From NCBI RefSeq assembly GCF_030272615.1, contig NC_081409.1:240093832-240157831 (forward strand): a stretch of 64,000 nt of DNA, in the 5' to 3' direction. This document shows, piece by piece, positions 23,227 to 36,129 of the stretch (positions are counted from its first letter, which is position 1; each line of letters begins with the position of its first letter). Below the pieces are notes generated by a model. That model saw only the letters and a list, made by a program, of their open reading frames with translations, searched no databases and had not been told where the DNA came from. This stretch comes from Cryptomeria japonica. Taxonomy: Eukaryota > Streptophyta > Pinopsida > Cupressales > Cupressaceae. A program made the position numbers and the translations under genes.

Positions 23227-24857
23227 TGTTAGTCCCAATCGGTGCTGAGAGGGGAGGGGTGAATTAACACTTCACCAATTTTACACAATTAAAACTTTTA
23301 ACTCAAAACTGCACTGTCTTAATAATCATAAATACACATAATTACTGCAGAAGAATATGCATGCATGAAAAGATATACACTGACACCAATATTTATCTCA
23401 TGGAAACCCAAATGGGAGAAAACCACGGTGTGAGTAGGAACTCACAAAATTTGTACTCTTCTAGAGTACATCCGGTGAAGAGCCATCCCCGTTAGGAGAT
23501 TACAAAGACACTACTAGGTGCCACCTAGTTAAGGGATTTTGTTTAAGGCTTGTTAGTGCCTTTAACCTGTTAAAGGTAGCCTGGTTAAAGGTCTTAAGAA
23601 CATCAATTAAGATGTCACTTGGTTAAGGGATTTTACAAAGGGACCTGTTAAAGTCCACCCAGTTAAGGGATTTAAGTTGCAATGGATAGAAAGCAACAAA
23701 AGAATGATTTGTTGGAGTAGATGCTGATATCTTGATCAGATCACAGTGAAAATCATGCACCATCTGCACCGGTTCTGTCTGCTTTGCACAACACCAGTTT
23801 TATGCTTAAAACTTTGGCTCTGCACTCTGTCGGTTCTCTGATCCTCGGCTCTGCACTCTATCGGTCCTCTGACCCTCGGCTTTGCACTCTGTCGGTCTTC
23901 TGACTCTTGGCTCTGCACTCTGTTGATCTACCTCACACACTCTCTACTTTGCTAAATATTTTAGCACTACCTCTCACTCTGGTCTGCACTTTAGATCGCC
24001 TTCTACAGGATCTGTACTTTGCAAATTTTACGATCAAGAATATTTTGAATGAACTCAAAACACTTTATACATTCTTTATTGTCACCTTCAGGTGTTTCCT
24101 TAATCAATGCAATCACAGATTTCAGAGGATTTCAAATTCAAAATCTACCACTCTTTCTCTGTGTGCCTTGCAGCAACTCCACCAACTACTCAACCAATTA
24201 TGCCATTGCATTCCCCAAAAATAGTGACTTCTGGGTTGGGTTCAGTCATATAAATGTGAACCAAAAAATCCGCAAGTAATCATGGCTTAATTGCATGATG
24301 ACTGAAGATGACTTCACAACTTTTAGTTTGGCGTAAACACAAACTCACCAACTCACCTTTTGCCACCACAACTAAATAACCGATCACCACTCCGAAATTT
24401 ATGGTGATCACCTATCTTCCTTCTCCCTCACTAGTGTACTAGTATACCGCTGCGCTCTATATTACCGGTTCATCCTTTGATTATCGGTTTGTTGTGCTAG
24501 CATCAAGTCTCTTTCCCTGTTTTCCAATGAGGTTCCAGTTTGCATACAATCTCAAGCCTTCTTGCCTAAGTCACCTTTTGTGACTTCATCATCATCAAAA
24601 TGACCAACCTAAAGATTTGACCTCAACACCGATCTTCTTGAGTGACAGATCGGTTAGCTTAGTATGTCTTCCCTTGAGCTGATTGAACTTGCGTCATCTA
24701 TCTCTTGTGTTGTTTTCATGTGTTTACAAGTCATCACTTTTACTACTGAGATACACCATTCTATCGATACCACTCCACTGGTCAATGTTAGACATCAATG
24801 ACAAATCTCAGCACATATACTGGTTCTTTGGATTAACTGGTTTTGTCAATGCCAACA
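23227..24857 (-). repeat. 3' LTR of the minus-strand Copia element
   Basis: On + it starts TGTTAGTCCCAATCGG and ends GTCAATGCCAACA. The minus-strand polypurine tract (plus 'ATCTCCCCCTTTGG', 24858-24871) abuts it. It includes the reversed hallmark 'GGAAACCCAAATGGGAGAAAACC' (about 23402-23424). About 1631 bp. Confidence 0.9.
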
Positions 24858-25199
24858 ATCTCCCCCTTTGGCATTGATGTCAACACTTTTTTCATTTTTG
24901 TACCCGGTCATTACTTCTGCTCTAAGTAATGAATATCTCCCCCTAACACTGGTAATACTCTGTTTCAACAACTTCATCTCAATCACTACTTACCAATGCT
25001 CAAACACTATAATCGTATCTTCCACTTTGACAACAATGTCAAAGATGCATTTCAGTACACTTACAAGACTGCTCCCCCTAACCAGAGTAGTCCACACTTA
25101 TCAATCTAGTCTTAGAGATTTTTTTTTTAATAAAGAAATCATACTAGATTAATATAGAGCCCTTTTTCCTTACTTTACTACAGGTAGGGGCATTACCCC

Positions 25200-26753
25200 T
25201 AACTTACCTCTGAGATATTCAAAGGTATCCTTTTTTAGTGACTTGGTGAAGATATCAACACCTGCTCTTTTGTTGGTGTATACTCCAACATCACTTCCTT
25301 TTCTTGAACATGTTCCCTTAGTGTTATTTTATAGCTATATGCTTTGTCTTGGAATGCATCACTGGATTCTTGGATATGTCGATGGCATTGGTGTTGTCAC
25401 AATGAATCACTACCGATCCAATCACCTTTTCTTGGATACCTTCCAATAATTGCTTGATCCAAACTATCCATGTGCAGTTGATTGCAGCAGCCACATACTC
25501 AACCTCAGTTGTGGATTGAGATATGCAATTTTGTTTCTTGCTTGTCCAAGACACAATCCTATCTCCAAGAAAGAATGCACCTCCACTAGTGCTCTTTCTA
25601 TCATCAATGTTCACTGCCCAGTCTAAATCAATGAAGACACTTAAGATGAAGTCTCCCTTATGTGGATACCAGAGACCACACTCATCAGTCCCCTTTAGGT
25701 ATCTAAATAGTCTCTTGACTACCACCATATGAGTCTCTTTCAGATTTGCAGAAAATCTGGCAACCAAGCCAATAGCTTGTGCTATGTCTGGTCTACTGTG
25801 TACTACATACTGCAACTTACTGATCATGGACTGGTAAAGTGTCTCATTCACTTCATGAGCCTCATCATATTTAGAGAGCTTGCAACCTATAAACACTGGA
25901 GTTCCAACAGGTTTGCAATCTTCCATTCCAAACGTTTTCAGAATTTCCCTTATGTACTTGGTCTGGCTAATGAATATGTCATTCTTTAGATGTGAGACTT
26001 GTAGGCCAATGAAGAATTTTATCTCGTCAATCATGGACATCTCAAATTATTTCTTCATTTGTTTTGCAAAACCTCTGCTCATCTCATCATCTCCTCCAAA
26101 GATGATGTCATGTACAAAGATCTCAACAATTAGATGTTTTCTTTCATCTCCAATCTTCAAATACAGGTTACTATTATCACTAGTTCTTTGAACCCTATGC
26201 TTAGTAGATATGAGTGCAACCTCTCATACCAAGCTCTTGGTGCTTGTTTTAGCCCATATAGAGCCTTTTGCAGCCTGCATACCATATTTCTTCCATCTTT
26301 TGATGCAAACCCTTATGGTTTCTCTATGTATACTTCTTTCTCTAAAACACCGTTTAAGAATGGCGATTTGACATCCATTTGGTAAAATTTGAAATTTTTG
26401 TAAGCAACATAAGCCAGCAAAATTTTGACCCCTTCTAGCATGGTCATTGGTGCGAAGGTTTCTCCATAGTCCAACCCTTCTTCCTAAGCATAGCCTTTGC
26501 AGACTAATCTTGCTTTGTTTCTTATCACTTTACCGGTTTCATCCATTTTGTTTCTAAACACCCATTTAGTGCCTATCACATTTTTGTTTTCCGGTCTAGG
26601 CACTAGAGTCCATGTTTCATTTTTTTCAATCTGCTCCAGTTCTTCTTCCATGGATTTGATCCAGTCATCATCTTTCAGAGCCTTCTTTGTTGTTTTGGGG
26701 TCAATTATGGAGAGCAGATAGGCATTCTCTCTTGCTCTTCTTCTGGTTAGTAC
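25200..26753 (-). pseudogene. Copia RT and RNase H, broken
   Basis: The frame 26040-25324 reads 'MSMIDEIKFFIGLQVSHL' (RT), then 'YQSMISKLQYVVHSRPDIAQ' and RNase H 'WTSKKQNCISQSTTEVEYVA' and 'HCDNTNAIDISKN', then breaks inside the usual 'TKHI..KYHFLRE' block. Upstream (26041-26753) are recognisable RT pieces, including an active-site-like 'VHDIIFGGDD', interrupted by stops. The active-site motif reads HDI where VDD is expected. Not functional. Confidence 0.85.
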
Positions 26754-27497
26754 TCATGCATCTTTGTCACCAATGATATTTTCAGCAGAGTGATTGTTTC
26801 TGACATACTTTGCTAATACCGGTTCATTTCTTGGAGCTTCTTCTACTAGTTGTGCAGGTTCTACTTCACAAGCTTCTTCATTTGCCACTTCAATAGGATC
26901 CTCTTCAACAGGTTCCATCAGAGTGTACCCGAACCCTTTATAGTCCTCTGGTTCACTCTTGCTATCTTGTTCATTTTTCTCAGAGTACTCATCTATTCTG
27001 ACATTTGCACTCTCCACAATCTTACCGGTCCTTTTGTTCAAACACCCATATGCCTTACTCTTTGTGGAGTAACCTAAGAAGGTTCCTTCATCACTCTTAG
27101 GATCAAATTTTCCAAAGTACTGATCCCTCTTGATATAGCACCTACTTCCAAATACTTTGAAATAATAGACATTAGGTGAGTATCCACACCATAAATCATA
27201 GGGAGTTTTATTTGTCCCTTTCTTTACCTGTATCCGGTTCAAGGTGTACACAACAATGCTCACTACTTCTCTCCAGAAAATATGTGGAATATCCTTCTAT
27301 ATCATCAGAGTCCTCACACAATCAATAAGAGTTATGTTCCTTCTTTCAGCAACCCCATTCTTCTGAGGTGTTATGGGTGCAGACATCCGTCTCATAATCC
27401 CCTGTTCTTCACAGTAATTCATGAACTCTTGAGAGGTGAACTCTCCTCCTCTATCAGATCTCAGACATTTCAAATTCTTACTAGTTCCTCTCTCTAC
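26754..27497 (-). pseudogene. Copia integrase C-terminal part
   Basis: The frame 27263-26754 contains 'TPYDLWCGYSPNVYYFKVFG' and 'FLGYSTKSKAYGCLNKRTGK', the conserved Copia integrase C-terminal block. Just upstream (27270-27497) the same region encodes a decayed 'RSDRGGEFTSQEF' and 'PQKNGVAERRN', with the integrase catalytic Glu region, interrupted by a stop near 27296. Confidence 0.85.
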
Positions 27498-27866
27498 TCA
27501 AGCCTTGAAGACTTTAAACATGTGAAAGGCTTCCGATTTTTCTTTCAAGAATACATCCCACATTGTTCTTGAGAAGTCATCCACAAACAACATGAAATAC
27601 CGGTCTCCATAGAAACTCTTGGTTCTCATAGGACCACACAGGTCTGTATGAACTAAGTCCAGCACATTTTCAGATGAAAAAAAATTGCTGTTGAAACTAG
27701 ACTCGGTCAACTTTCCTAGTTGACACTCTTTACACATAGCATTTTTAGGTTTCACTATATTAGGCATACCTCTGACAGACTTTGTCTTACCGAATTTTGC
27801 TATGCTATCAAAGTTGACATGACACAGTCTTTTGTGCCACAACCAACTGTCTTCTACATTTTTCAT
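27498..27866 (-). pseudogene. Copia integrase zinc-finger and core start
   Basis: The 122-residue frame opens with the GAG-pre-integrase/HHCC module ('WHKRLCHVNFDSI', 'CKECQLGK') and continues to the catalytic core with the first Asp in 'LVHTDLCGPM' and the next conserved block 'FVDDFSRTMWDVFLK'. It is separated by a stop from the gag-protease frame to its right. Confidence 0.88.
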
Positions 27867-27914
27867 TAGACAACTACCTATGGTGGTGTCTAGGTGAAAC
27901 AGATTGCCTCTAGA

Positions 27915-28832
27915 CTATTTACCAGTAGCAATCAGACTTCCTGATTTGCCATTTATTTTGCATATTCCTTCATTGAATTCTAACCGGTAACCCTTATTGT
28001 TAAGTTGTGCAACACTTAACAGACTATATTTTATCCCTTCTACCCAATAAACATCTTCATAATTTGTTTTATCATTTAGGGCTATAGATCCCTTACCTTT
28101 TACTGCATAAGGAGCATCATTTCCGAATCTCACAGTTCCTCCATTGCAATCCTCCAAGCTGAGGAATTTGTTTCTATCACCGGTCATGTGGTGAGTGCAA
28201 CCACTATCAATTACCCAATCTCCACACCGGTTTGAACTAGAAATCAGTGCTATATCACCTTCCTCTGTGTTATCTTCCTTAACTACCACAAATGCAATTC
28301 CATCTCCATCAAATCCTTTTGATTCTTCATTAGTAACTCCTTCTTCTGCAAGATAGCACTCCTTCTTTCTCTTGTCCTTGTAGCTTCTGAAATTATCCTT
28401 CCTATCTCTATCATTGTCAGGAAATTTGGATGCAATATGACCTATCTTATTACAAGAGAAGCACTTTAAGGGTAATTCACCTGTATACTTTCCTTTTCCT
28501 CTTGGCAATCTTCTTGCCAATAGAGCTTCAATCTCATCTTGCTCCTGTTCTTCAGATAATAGATTGTCACTTTCATGAGAGAGACTGGTTCTTGTAGTAG
28601 AACTACTTCCGATTTCTTTTCTTCTCCTTGTTGGTGCATGTATCATGGAAGCTTTGAAAGCAACATCAATCTTTGGTACACTATTGTCATAGTTGCTTAG
28701 TTCAAAAGTAGTCAACTTACCGATCAGTGAGTCAAGCGATACATTAACTGTTCCCAAGGATTTGAGTTCCTGGATTGCAAAAACCATTATGGCATATTGT
28801 GGTAGCAAGGTTCTCAGAATTTTGCTGACCAC
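27915..28832 (-). pseudogene. Copia gag C-terminus and aspartic protease
   Basis: A 305-residue open frame. It has a gag region, a CCHC-type zinc knuckle near residues 123-136 ('CFSCNKIGHIASKF') whose last Cys is replaced by Phe, an acidic stretch, and the protease active site 'WVIDSGCTHHMTGD' with the catalytic D-S-G triad, followed by 'YSLLSVAQLNNKGY'. Gag N-terminal sequence continues upstream to about 29300 but carries stops. The knuckle change suggests loss of RNA binding. Confidence 0.88.
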
Positions 28833-29340
28833 ATCATCCTCTTCAAGATTTCCTCCAACACTTTTAATGGAGTTTACTACATCCTTTATTCTTTTGCTAT
28901 ACTACTTTATATTTTCTCCTTCCTACATCCTCATCTCATCATATTTTCCTCTCAAGCTGTCTACTTTAGCCTTTTGAACATGATGATCTCCTCCATAGAC
29001 CATCTTCAGCTTATTCCACATCTGAAAAGTTGTTTTCAAATCTTGAACCTCAGCATACTCATTATCAGAAAGAGTGCTAGCAATCAGATCCATAGCAACA
29101 ATATTGTCTTGCCTTTCCTTGATCTGATCTGGAGTGAGAACCCCTGAAGGTTCATTGTACTCTGTGATTACATGATTCTAGTAATGTTCTCGTAGGGTTC
29201 TTAGATAAAGCTTCATTCTTCCACACCATAAGGTGTAATTATCCCTAGAGAACTTAGGACCCTCCTTTCGTATCATCTTGGATCTTTCCTTAAGTTGTTA
29301 AGCTTCTTCTGAATCTAAGGACCTGTGCTCTGATAAAAAT

Positions 29341-30869
29341 TGTTAGTCCCAACCAGTGCTGAGAGGGGAGGGGTGAATCAACACTTTACCAATTTTACAC
29401 AATTAAAACTTTTAACTCAAAACTGCACTATCTTAATAATCATCAATACACATAATTACTGCAGAAGAATATGCATGCATGAAAAGATATACAATGACAC
29501 CAAGATTTATCTCATGGAAACCCAAATGGGAGAAAACCATGGTGTGAGTAGGAACTCACAAAATTTGTACTCTTCTGGAGTACGCCCGATGAAGAGCCAT
29601 CCATGTTAGGAGATTACAAAGACACTGTTAGGTGACCCTGTTAAAGGTAGCTTGGTTAAAGGTCTTAAGAACATCAATTAAGATGTCACCTGGTTAAGGG
29701 ATTTTACAAAGGGACTTGTTAAAGTCCACCCGGTCAAGGGATTTAAGTTGCAATGGTTAGAAAGAAACATAAGAATGATCTGCTGGAGTAGCTACTGATA
29801 GCTTGATCAAATCACAATGAAAATCATGCACCATTTGCACCGGTTGTGTCTGCTCTACACAACACCGGTGTTCTGCTTAAAACTTCGACTCTGCACTCTA
29901 CTGGTTCTCTGATCCTCGGCTCTGCACTCTGTCGATCCTCTGACCCTCGGCTCTGCACTCTGTCGGTCTTCTGACCCTCGGCTCTGCACTCTGCCGGTCT
30001 ACCTCACACACTCTTTGCTTTTCTAAATATTTTAGCACTACCTCTCACTCTGGTCTGCACTTTGGATCGCCTTTTATAAGATTTGTACTTTGCAAATTTT
30101 ACGACCAAGAATATTTTGAATGAACTCAAAATACTTTATACATTCTTTGTCGTCACCTTCAGGTGTTTCCTTAATCAATGCAATCACAGATTTTAGAGGA
30201 TTTCAAATTCAAATTCTCCCACTCTTTCTCTGCGTGCCCTGCAGCAACTCCGCCAACTACTCAACCAATTTTGCCACCGCATTCCCCAAAAATGGTGACT
30301 TCTGGGTCGGGTTCAGTCATATAAATGTGAACCACAAATAATCATGGCTTAACTGCATGATGACTGAAGTTGACTTCACCAACTTTTAGTTTGACGTAGA
30401 CACAAGCTCACCAACTCACCTTTTGCCACCACAACTAAATAATTGATCACCGCTCTAATATTTATGGTGATCACCTATCTTCCTTCTCCCTCATTGGTAT
30501 ACCGCTATGCTCTATATTACTGGTTCATCCTTTGATTGTCAATTTGTTGTGCTAGCATCAAGTCTCTTTCCCTGTTTGCCAATGAGGTTCTGGTTTGCAT
30601 ACAACCTCAAGCCTTCTTACCTAAGTCACCTTTTGTGACTTCATCATCATCAAAATGACCAACCTGAAGATTTGACCTCAACACCGATCTTCTTGAGTGA
30701 CAGACCGGTTAGCTTAGTCGGTCTTCCCTTGAGCTGATTGAACTTGGGTCATCTATCTCTTATGCTATTTTCATGTGTTTACAAGTCATCACCTTTACTA
30801 CTGAGATACACCATTCTACCGATACCACCCCACCGGTCAGTGTTAAACATCAATGACAAATCTCAGCAA
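29341..30869 (-). repeat. 5' LTR, truncated by microsatellite
   Basis: Matches 23227-24857 from TGTTAGTCCCAACC to 'CAAATCTCAGCA' (about 30869). The last roughly 70 bp of the LTR (its minus-strand 5' end) are absent. The primer-binding site lies just inside, at 29324-29340. Confidence 0.88.
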
Positions 30870-30871
30870 CA

Positions 30872-30906
<35 letters not shown>

Positions 30907-31128
30907 TATATATATATATGTATATACAATATACATATATATATATGTATATACAATATACACACACACACATATACATATGTATATATGTATATACATA
31001 CATATATGTATATACATATATATGTATACACATATATGTATATATACATACATATATGTGTATATGTATGTATATACATATATGTGTATATACATATATA
31101 TATAATATATATGTGTGTGTGTGTATAC

Positions 31129-31159
<31 letters not shown>

Positions 31160-31352
31160 TGTATGTATGTATGTATATATACATACATACATACATACAT
31201 ATGTATATATGTATATATGTATATCTATATACATATATACATGTATAGATACATATATACATATATACATATACATATGCATATACATACATACATACAT
31301 ATATATATAGATATATACACATATGTATATATGTATATGTATATGTATGTAT

Positions 31353-31392
<40 letters not shown>

Positions 31393-31686
31393 GTATATAT
31401 ATACATACATATACATATACATATATACATATGTGTATATATATATATGTATATGTATATATATATATACATATGTGTGTATATACATACATATATATAT
31501 ATATATACATACATATATACATACATATACATATATATACATACATATATACATACATATACATATATATATATATGTAGATATATGTATATGTATACAT
31601 ATGTATATATACATATATACATATGTATATATATACATACATATATATATACATACATATATATATATACATACATATATATATAT

Positions 31687-31735
<49 letters not shown>

Positions 31736-31770
31736 TACACATACGCATACACATACACATACAAATACAT
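30870..31770. repeat. ~900-bp CATA/TATG/TA/CA compound microsatellite
   Basis: Almost pure pyrimidine-purine alternation built from TA, CA and TG steps, with (TATG)n at 31129-31170, (CA)n near 31353-31374 and 31721-31734, and many CATATA words. Long frames on both strands (Tyr/Ile/Cys/His/Val repeats) are artefacts. It begins exactly where the 5' LTR match stops. Confidence 0.97.
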
Positions 31771-34216
31771 AATCCATTTGGTAGATCAACAAATCTAATA
31801 GAGGACTTTAGTTATGATTCAAGAGTATTCATGCAAGGTGTGAGATGTCCATTTCCTTTGAGCCTAGAGAGGTTGAGGTGATCCAGAGGTTAAGTTTGTC
31901 TTTGAATAGACCAAGACCTTCCTTATCTTATGGGAGGTACAATCCCTTAAAGAAAAACCAAAAGGAGGGTAGGTAGATTCCACCCCCTATAGATGTCTTC
32001 AAGATTAACTCTCTCCTCTTGAGGAAATCCAAGACATGCTAGGATTGGAGGAGTTGGGAGAGAGAGTACTAGTGTTATACTTTTCTTCTTTTCTATCTAT
32101 AAGGGTCAAAAAAATATTAATCATATGGAAGCCCTTTCTCTCCTTGTTTCCATAATGAGGAGTTGTTCTCTAGGCTGGGGATTGTCTTTGAGTCAAGACT
32201 CTCAAATTTTGGTGAATTTTTTGATTAAGTAGCCTTCATATGGTGTTAATTAGTACTTGGCCTCAGTGGCCCAACAAAATCTTTAGTTGTGTTATTTGTT
32301 GAACTATGTTTCCTTTTCCTATACTCTAATGGAATGAAATAGTGTGTTTGATTCCTTGGCTAAATGGGTCTCAAAGTATTTGGATGATTGATATATTAGG
32401 GATTGGGAGCATCTTTCTCCAAAGTGCACCTAAAAGTTATAAGAGTTGATTGGAGAGGATATGCATGTTTAGTGGTTGAGGAGATTTCTGATGTCTTGCT
32501 CGAATGTTGTTTTAGGCCATGGTGGGGCTGAAATTTTGCTGATTTGTTGTATTGTTGTTGTTTCGTTGATTGAATTATTTTTTTACCCCTTTTGATTTAA
32601 AAACAAAGTAAAAATTTATATATAAAATTATGTATGATCAATTACTAGCTTTATTTAGATGAATTTGTCATTTTGGGGGTTTTAATTCACGTATTGAGCA
32701 TTTATGTATGAATTATTTCATACTTATTCAAATCTAGTGTTTCAAGTGTTATTTTTAATTTTTCAATCAATCTAATTCAATTTAATTTCTAAATGTTTCA
32801 AACCTTTGTAGTAAATTACATAAATGAACCCTAAAGATTCTTATCCTCCAAATCATAAAACACACTAGATTCCATAAACTGATTTTCTCTTTCTATAATT
32901 ACAACTAGTACAATACTAAAAAAATTAAATTCGATATCTATGGGTATGGGATTCTACCTCTCATGCTTTCTCAAAAAATTAAAAAGAAGAATATTTGTTG
33001 AAACAAGCCTTTAAAACTTCCAATTCGTTTGGTTCCTTAGATTCTCTACTTGTAATTGTAAAATGTATATTCTTTGTCTAGGAAAACTAATTTTCATATT
33101 CTCTCAAATAATAATTAATATAACTTACTTTCTAATTACTTCTTCTCCAAAATTTTTACTAATAAACCTCTATAATTACTTTAAAAACTTAATTATAACA
33201 TATCTATATTTAAGTTATCCAAAATAGTTAATTCTAGAATATAGGATAATTGTAATATTAAAATATTAAATAAAAAACATGTTAGTTATAAATATCCAAC
33301 CAGACATTAGATTTTCTAATAAATTAAGTTAGATAATACTTTTGAATACAAAAAGTTATTTATAGTGTTTTGAATATAACTATATTTATTTTCTTATAAT
33401 TTATCTTTGGAACAAAGTCAACAAGTACCAATTAAAATAATAAACTGATCATTGAGTATATCCAAAATAACCATCTTACTTATCTTTCAATTGTCTAAAT
33501 CCACCTATTTATTTTTATGTTATTCTTAAAAAGCCAAGTCAATTATCAATAATAATTTAATATTAAATAATAATTAAATAGAGTATCCTATGTATATCAT
33601 CAACGATCTTAGTTAATTATTAAATGATTTATTTATTCACAAGACAAATTTTATAGTTATCCTTATTTATTATTTTTCAAAATGAATTATCTATCTAAAT
33701 TACTTTAATTAATATGATTATTTTCAATCTAAGTATCTTCCAAATAATAAATCTATTAACTACTTTATTCTATAGAATTAATAAACTATTATTTCGAAAT
33801 CACACAATGTTTACAACTATTGAATATGTCAATTCATTAGAAATTTAATCAAATCCTCTTAATCAATAAATCAATCAAATAAAAATGTATCATATATTAA
33901 AATTTATCCCCTAAATGATTTGTCGATCGAATGATAACCCACTTGATTTATCCTCCACGATAAACCATAAAATTAAATAAAAACTTATCCTCAATATAAT
34001 CAATAATCAATCATCCACATGATGTAGAAGTCACCATAATGTAAATATAAAGAACCATCTAAGATAGGGTATTAGTAACCAAAGTTGAAAATGATTGAGA
34101 AACATATTAGCCCTATTTGAAATAGTAGTCTATGGTAGGCCAAAATGGACACATATATTTCAAAGAATAGCTTGGTTGTGTCTACATTGACCTTTATTGT
34201 AGGGAATCAAAATCAT
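31771..34216. other. Intergenic DNA with a possible LINE RNase H remnant
   Basis: Mostly AT-rich. At 32360-32430 the + strand reads 'DSLAKWVSKYLDD', a stop, then 'YIRDWEHLSPKCT', which resembles the RNase H tail of plant LINEs (compare 'NSVADCLANIG' in the LINE at 45700). This is a short, decayed match. No other gene seen. Confidence 0.35.
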
Positions 34217-34740
34217 TGTTGGGAAGTTTGCTATAATAGTGTGTTGTCATTGATGTCAACATATTCTTCTGTGTATTCCAGTGTTGCAGTCAAATTGGAT
34301 GAGTTGGTTTAGCCTGTGTGTTGCAGATGAGAAAATGCGGTTTAAAGGGTTTCTGGTATGTTGTCTGTAGATGGTTCATTCCCATTTGTAGAGGTTTGCA
34401 TGTTGATTTGATTGAGTTATGAGATCCGGTATTGAGGATGTTATTCAGTTGTTTGTGTTATTCGGTATTCTGGTTTGTGCTCCGTATTGCTCTGGAATTG
34501 TAATATCTTTAGTTGTGGAGGTGTGGAATGTATTCTGGACGTTGATGTGTGTCCTCAATTTGATTGGTTCATGATTTGGAAATCCACAAGCAAATCTTTC
34601 AGGTTGACAGTCAGTTATGTTGGTGTTCTTGAGCTCTAGTAGAGAGATGATGGTGATTCTAGTAATCCGAGTTGTTGCGGTTGTTATGTTACAATTCATG
34701 TTCATGAGAATTCTTGGTCACATATAAACCTAGTATGAAA
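34217..34740 (+). repeat. LTR fragment of the TGTTGGCATT family
   Basis: Starts TGTTGGGAAGTTTGC and then has 'GTGTTGTCATTGATGTCAAC', the 5' signature shared with 17267 and 6945. The 3' end is not recognisable (no CTCTCAG terminus), so this is a truncated LTR. Confidence 0.55.
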
Positions 34741-35550
34741 TCCATATAAATAAATATTCAATGAGAAATGCAAACTCTCTCAACAAAAATGAAAATTAAT
34801 TTATTTCAACCAACATGATACTTAAATCTACCATTCCTTAAACTTTTATCATTCATATGGCCCATGTAGAATAACATTCACCATTTATATTCCTTGAAAT
34901 CAAGGAGGATAGGACGTTTCATGAATAAGATAACACATGCTTAGTTTCATTGATATTACCTACCTATCTAGTCAAGGACCTTAGGAGGAGGATAGGGGAG
35001 AGACCATACACATTCACAAATACCCTTTCCCTAGTCCAAATCTATCCTTAAAGATTCATGACATGAGGTAATATGTAATTTTATATGTAAATAGGTACTT
35101 AATTTTATAGGTGGTACTATAAATTTGGGGGTAATAGATTGAACATAGGATTCATATTTGGATAAAATAATGAATAAATAGAAAGAAAGAACAAGTTGAT
35201 TCCAAACTAAAGTATTTGAAAGTGGATCAAAACTTCTCTTGAATAGTCAACTAAAAATGTGCATTTTAACAAAGGTGAGGATGTTTGATACTACTTTATT
35301 TTATAGAGATCATTGATGACCTTCATATAAGAAACAATATATAAGATAGGATGGGGGGATAATGTAGTACATGAGTACTTTGCAATAATCCACAAGATTT
35401 ATAAGGAGGTTAGAGATAAAACTAAAACAAATATAAGGTACCAAAACTCTTTTGACATAGCATGAGGATTATGCAATTATACTTACCATCCCTATTCTAT
35501 CTAGAAATGCTATTTAAAATTTGGAAGAGTTGATAGATTAAATTGAGGGA
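34741..35550. other. Intergenic DNA, nothing recognised
   Basis: AT-rich sequence without frames or repeats that I can support. Confidence 0.45.
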
Positions 35551-35818
35551 GCAAAGGTCAACATGGCTATGTATGTGATGGAACTTCTTTCTTATTTTAA
35601 GTATCCTACATAAATATTAAAAGCTTCCTAAATATTAACAAATCATTTGAAATCTCTATAATCCTTTACAAAGAAATGAGATTACAAATAAACACCACTA
35701 AAATAAAACTAAAAGCCTCCTAAATATTAACAAATCATTTGAAATCCCTACAATCCTTTACAAAGAAATGAGATTACAAATAAACACCACTAAAATTAAG
35801 ATCTTGGTATTGTACTTT
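35551..35818 (+). repeat. 268-bp direct repeat, copy 1
   Basis: Runs from GCAAAGGTCAACATGG to TGTACTTT and matches 37339-37606 at the same length with few substitutions. Each copy holds an internal tandem pair of about 85 bp ('CCTAAATATTAACAAATC...CACCACTAAAAT'). Confidence 0.93.
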
Positions 35819-35820
35819 AT

Positions 35821-35977
35821 ACTAGCATATATATCTTTTATAATCTATATAAATTAAGTTGAGAGATATCGAGGCTTTATATTTAATAAAGATATTATTT
35901 AAGTAAAATAATAAAAATTAAAGCCTCGATATCTCTCGGCTTAATTTATATAGATTATAAAAGATATATATACTAGT
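35821..35977. repeat. Long hairpin, ~59-bp arms, 40-nt loop (MITE-like)
   Basis: 35821-35879 and 35920-35977 are near-perfect inverted repeats (arms run ACTAGCATATATATC... to ...GAGGCTTTA). Few mismatches. No coding. It could be a foldback transposon or a small-RNA-type hairpin. Confidence 0.9.
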
Positions 35978-36129
35978 AGCATTTGCAACTACAACACATA
36001 ATAAATTATATCTATTAAATATAATAATACTATAACTTAAAAAAAATAAAAAATTTAATAATATTTTTTATATTAAATAATTTAATTTTAACAAAATTAA
36101 TTTAGCATTTAAATTTTTATTTTAAGTTA

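Larger units (their letters stand above)
23227..30869 (-). mobile_element. Copia LTR retrotransposon with both LTRs, decayed
   Basis: Minus-strand order: 5' LTR (30869-29341), primer site (29340-29324, ...ATCAGAGCAC), gag-protease (about 29300-27915), integrase (27866-26754), RT and RNase H (about 26700-25200), 3' noncoding part, polypurine tract (24871-24858), 3' LTR (24857-23227). The order protease-integrase-RT-RNase H is the Copia order. The LTRs align well by eye with scattered substitutions and one indel of about 55 bp. The far end of the 5' LTR is missing and a CATA/TATG microsatellite takes its place. The polyprotein has several stops and frameshifts. Confidence 0.9.

Noticed and set aside
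24049-30341. Matching short + frames in the two Copia LTRs (24049 and 30120)
   Set aside because: Similarity is due to LTR identity; the frames are antisense to the element and differ in length.
30843-31881. Several long ORFs (up to 309 codons) on both strands
   Set aside because: They are made of Tyr/Ile/Cys/His/Val repeats from the CATA/TATG microsatellite and open in many frames at once.
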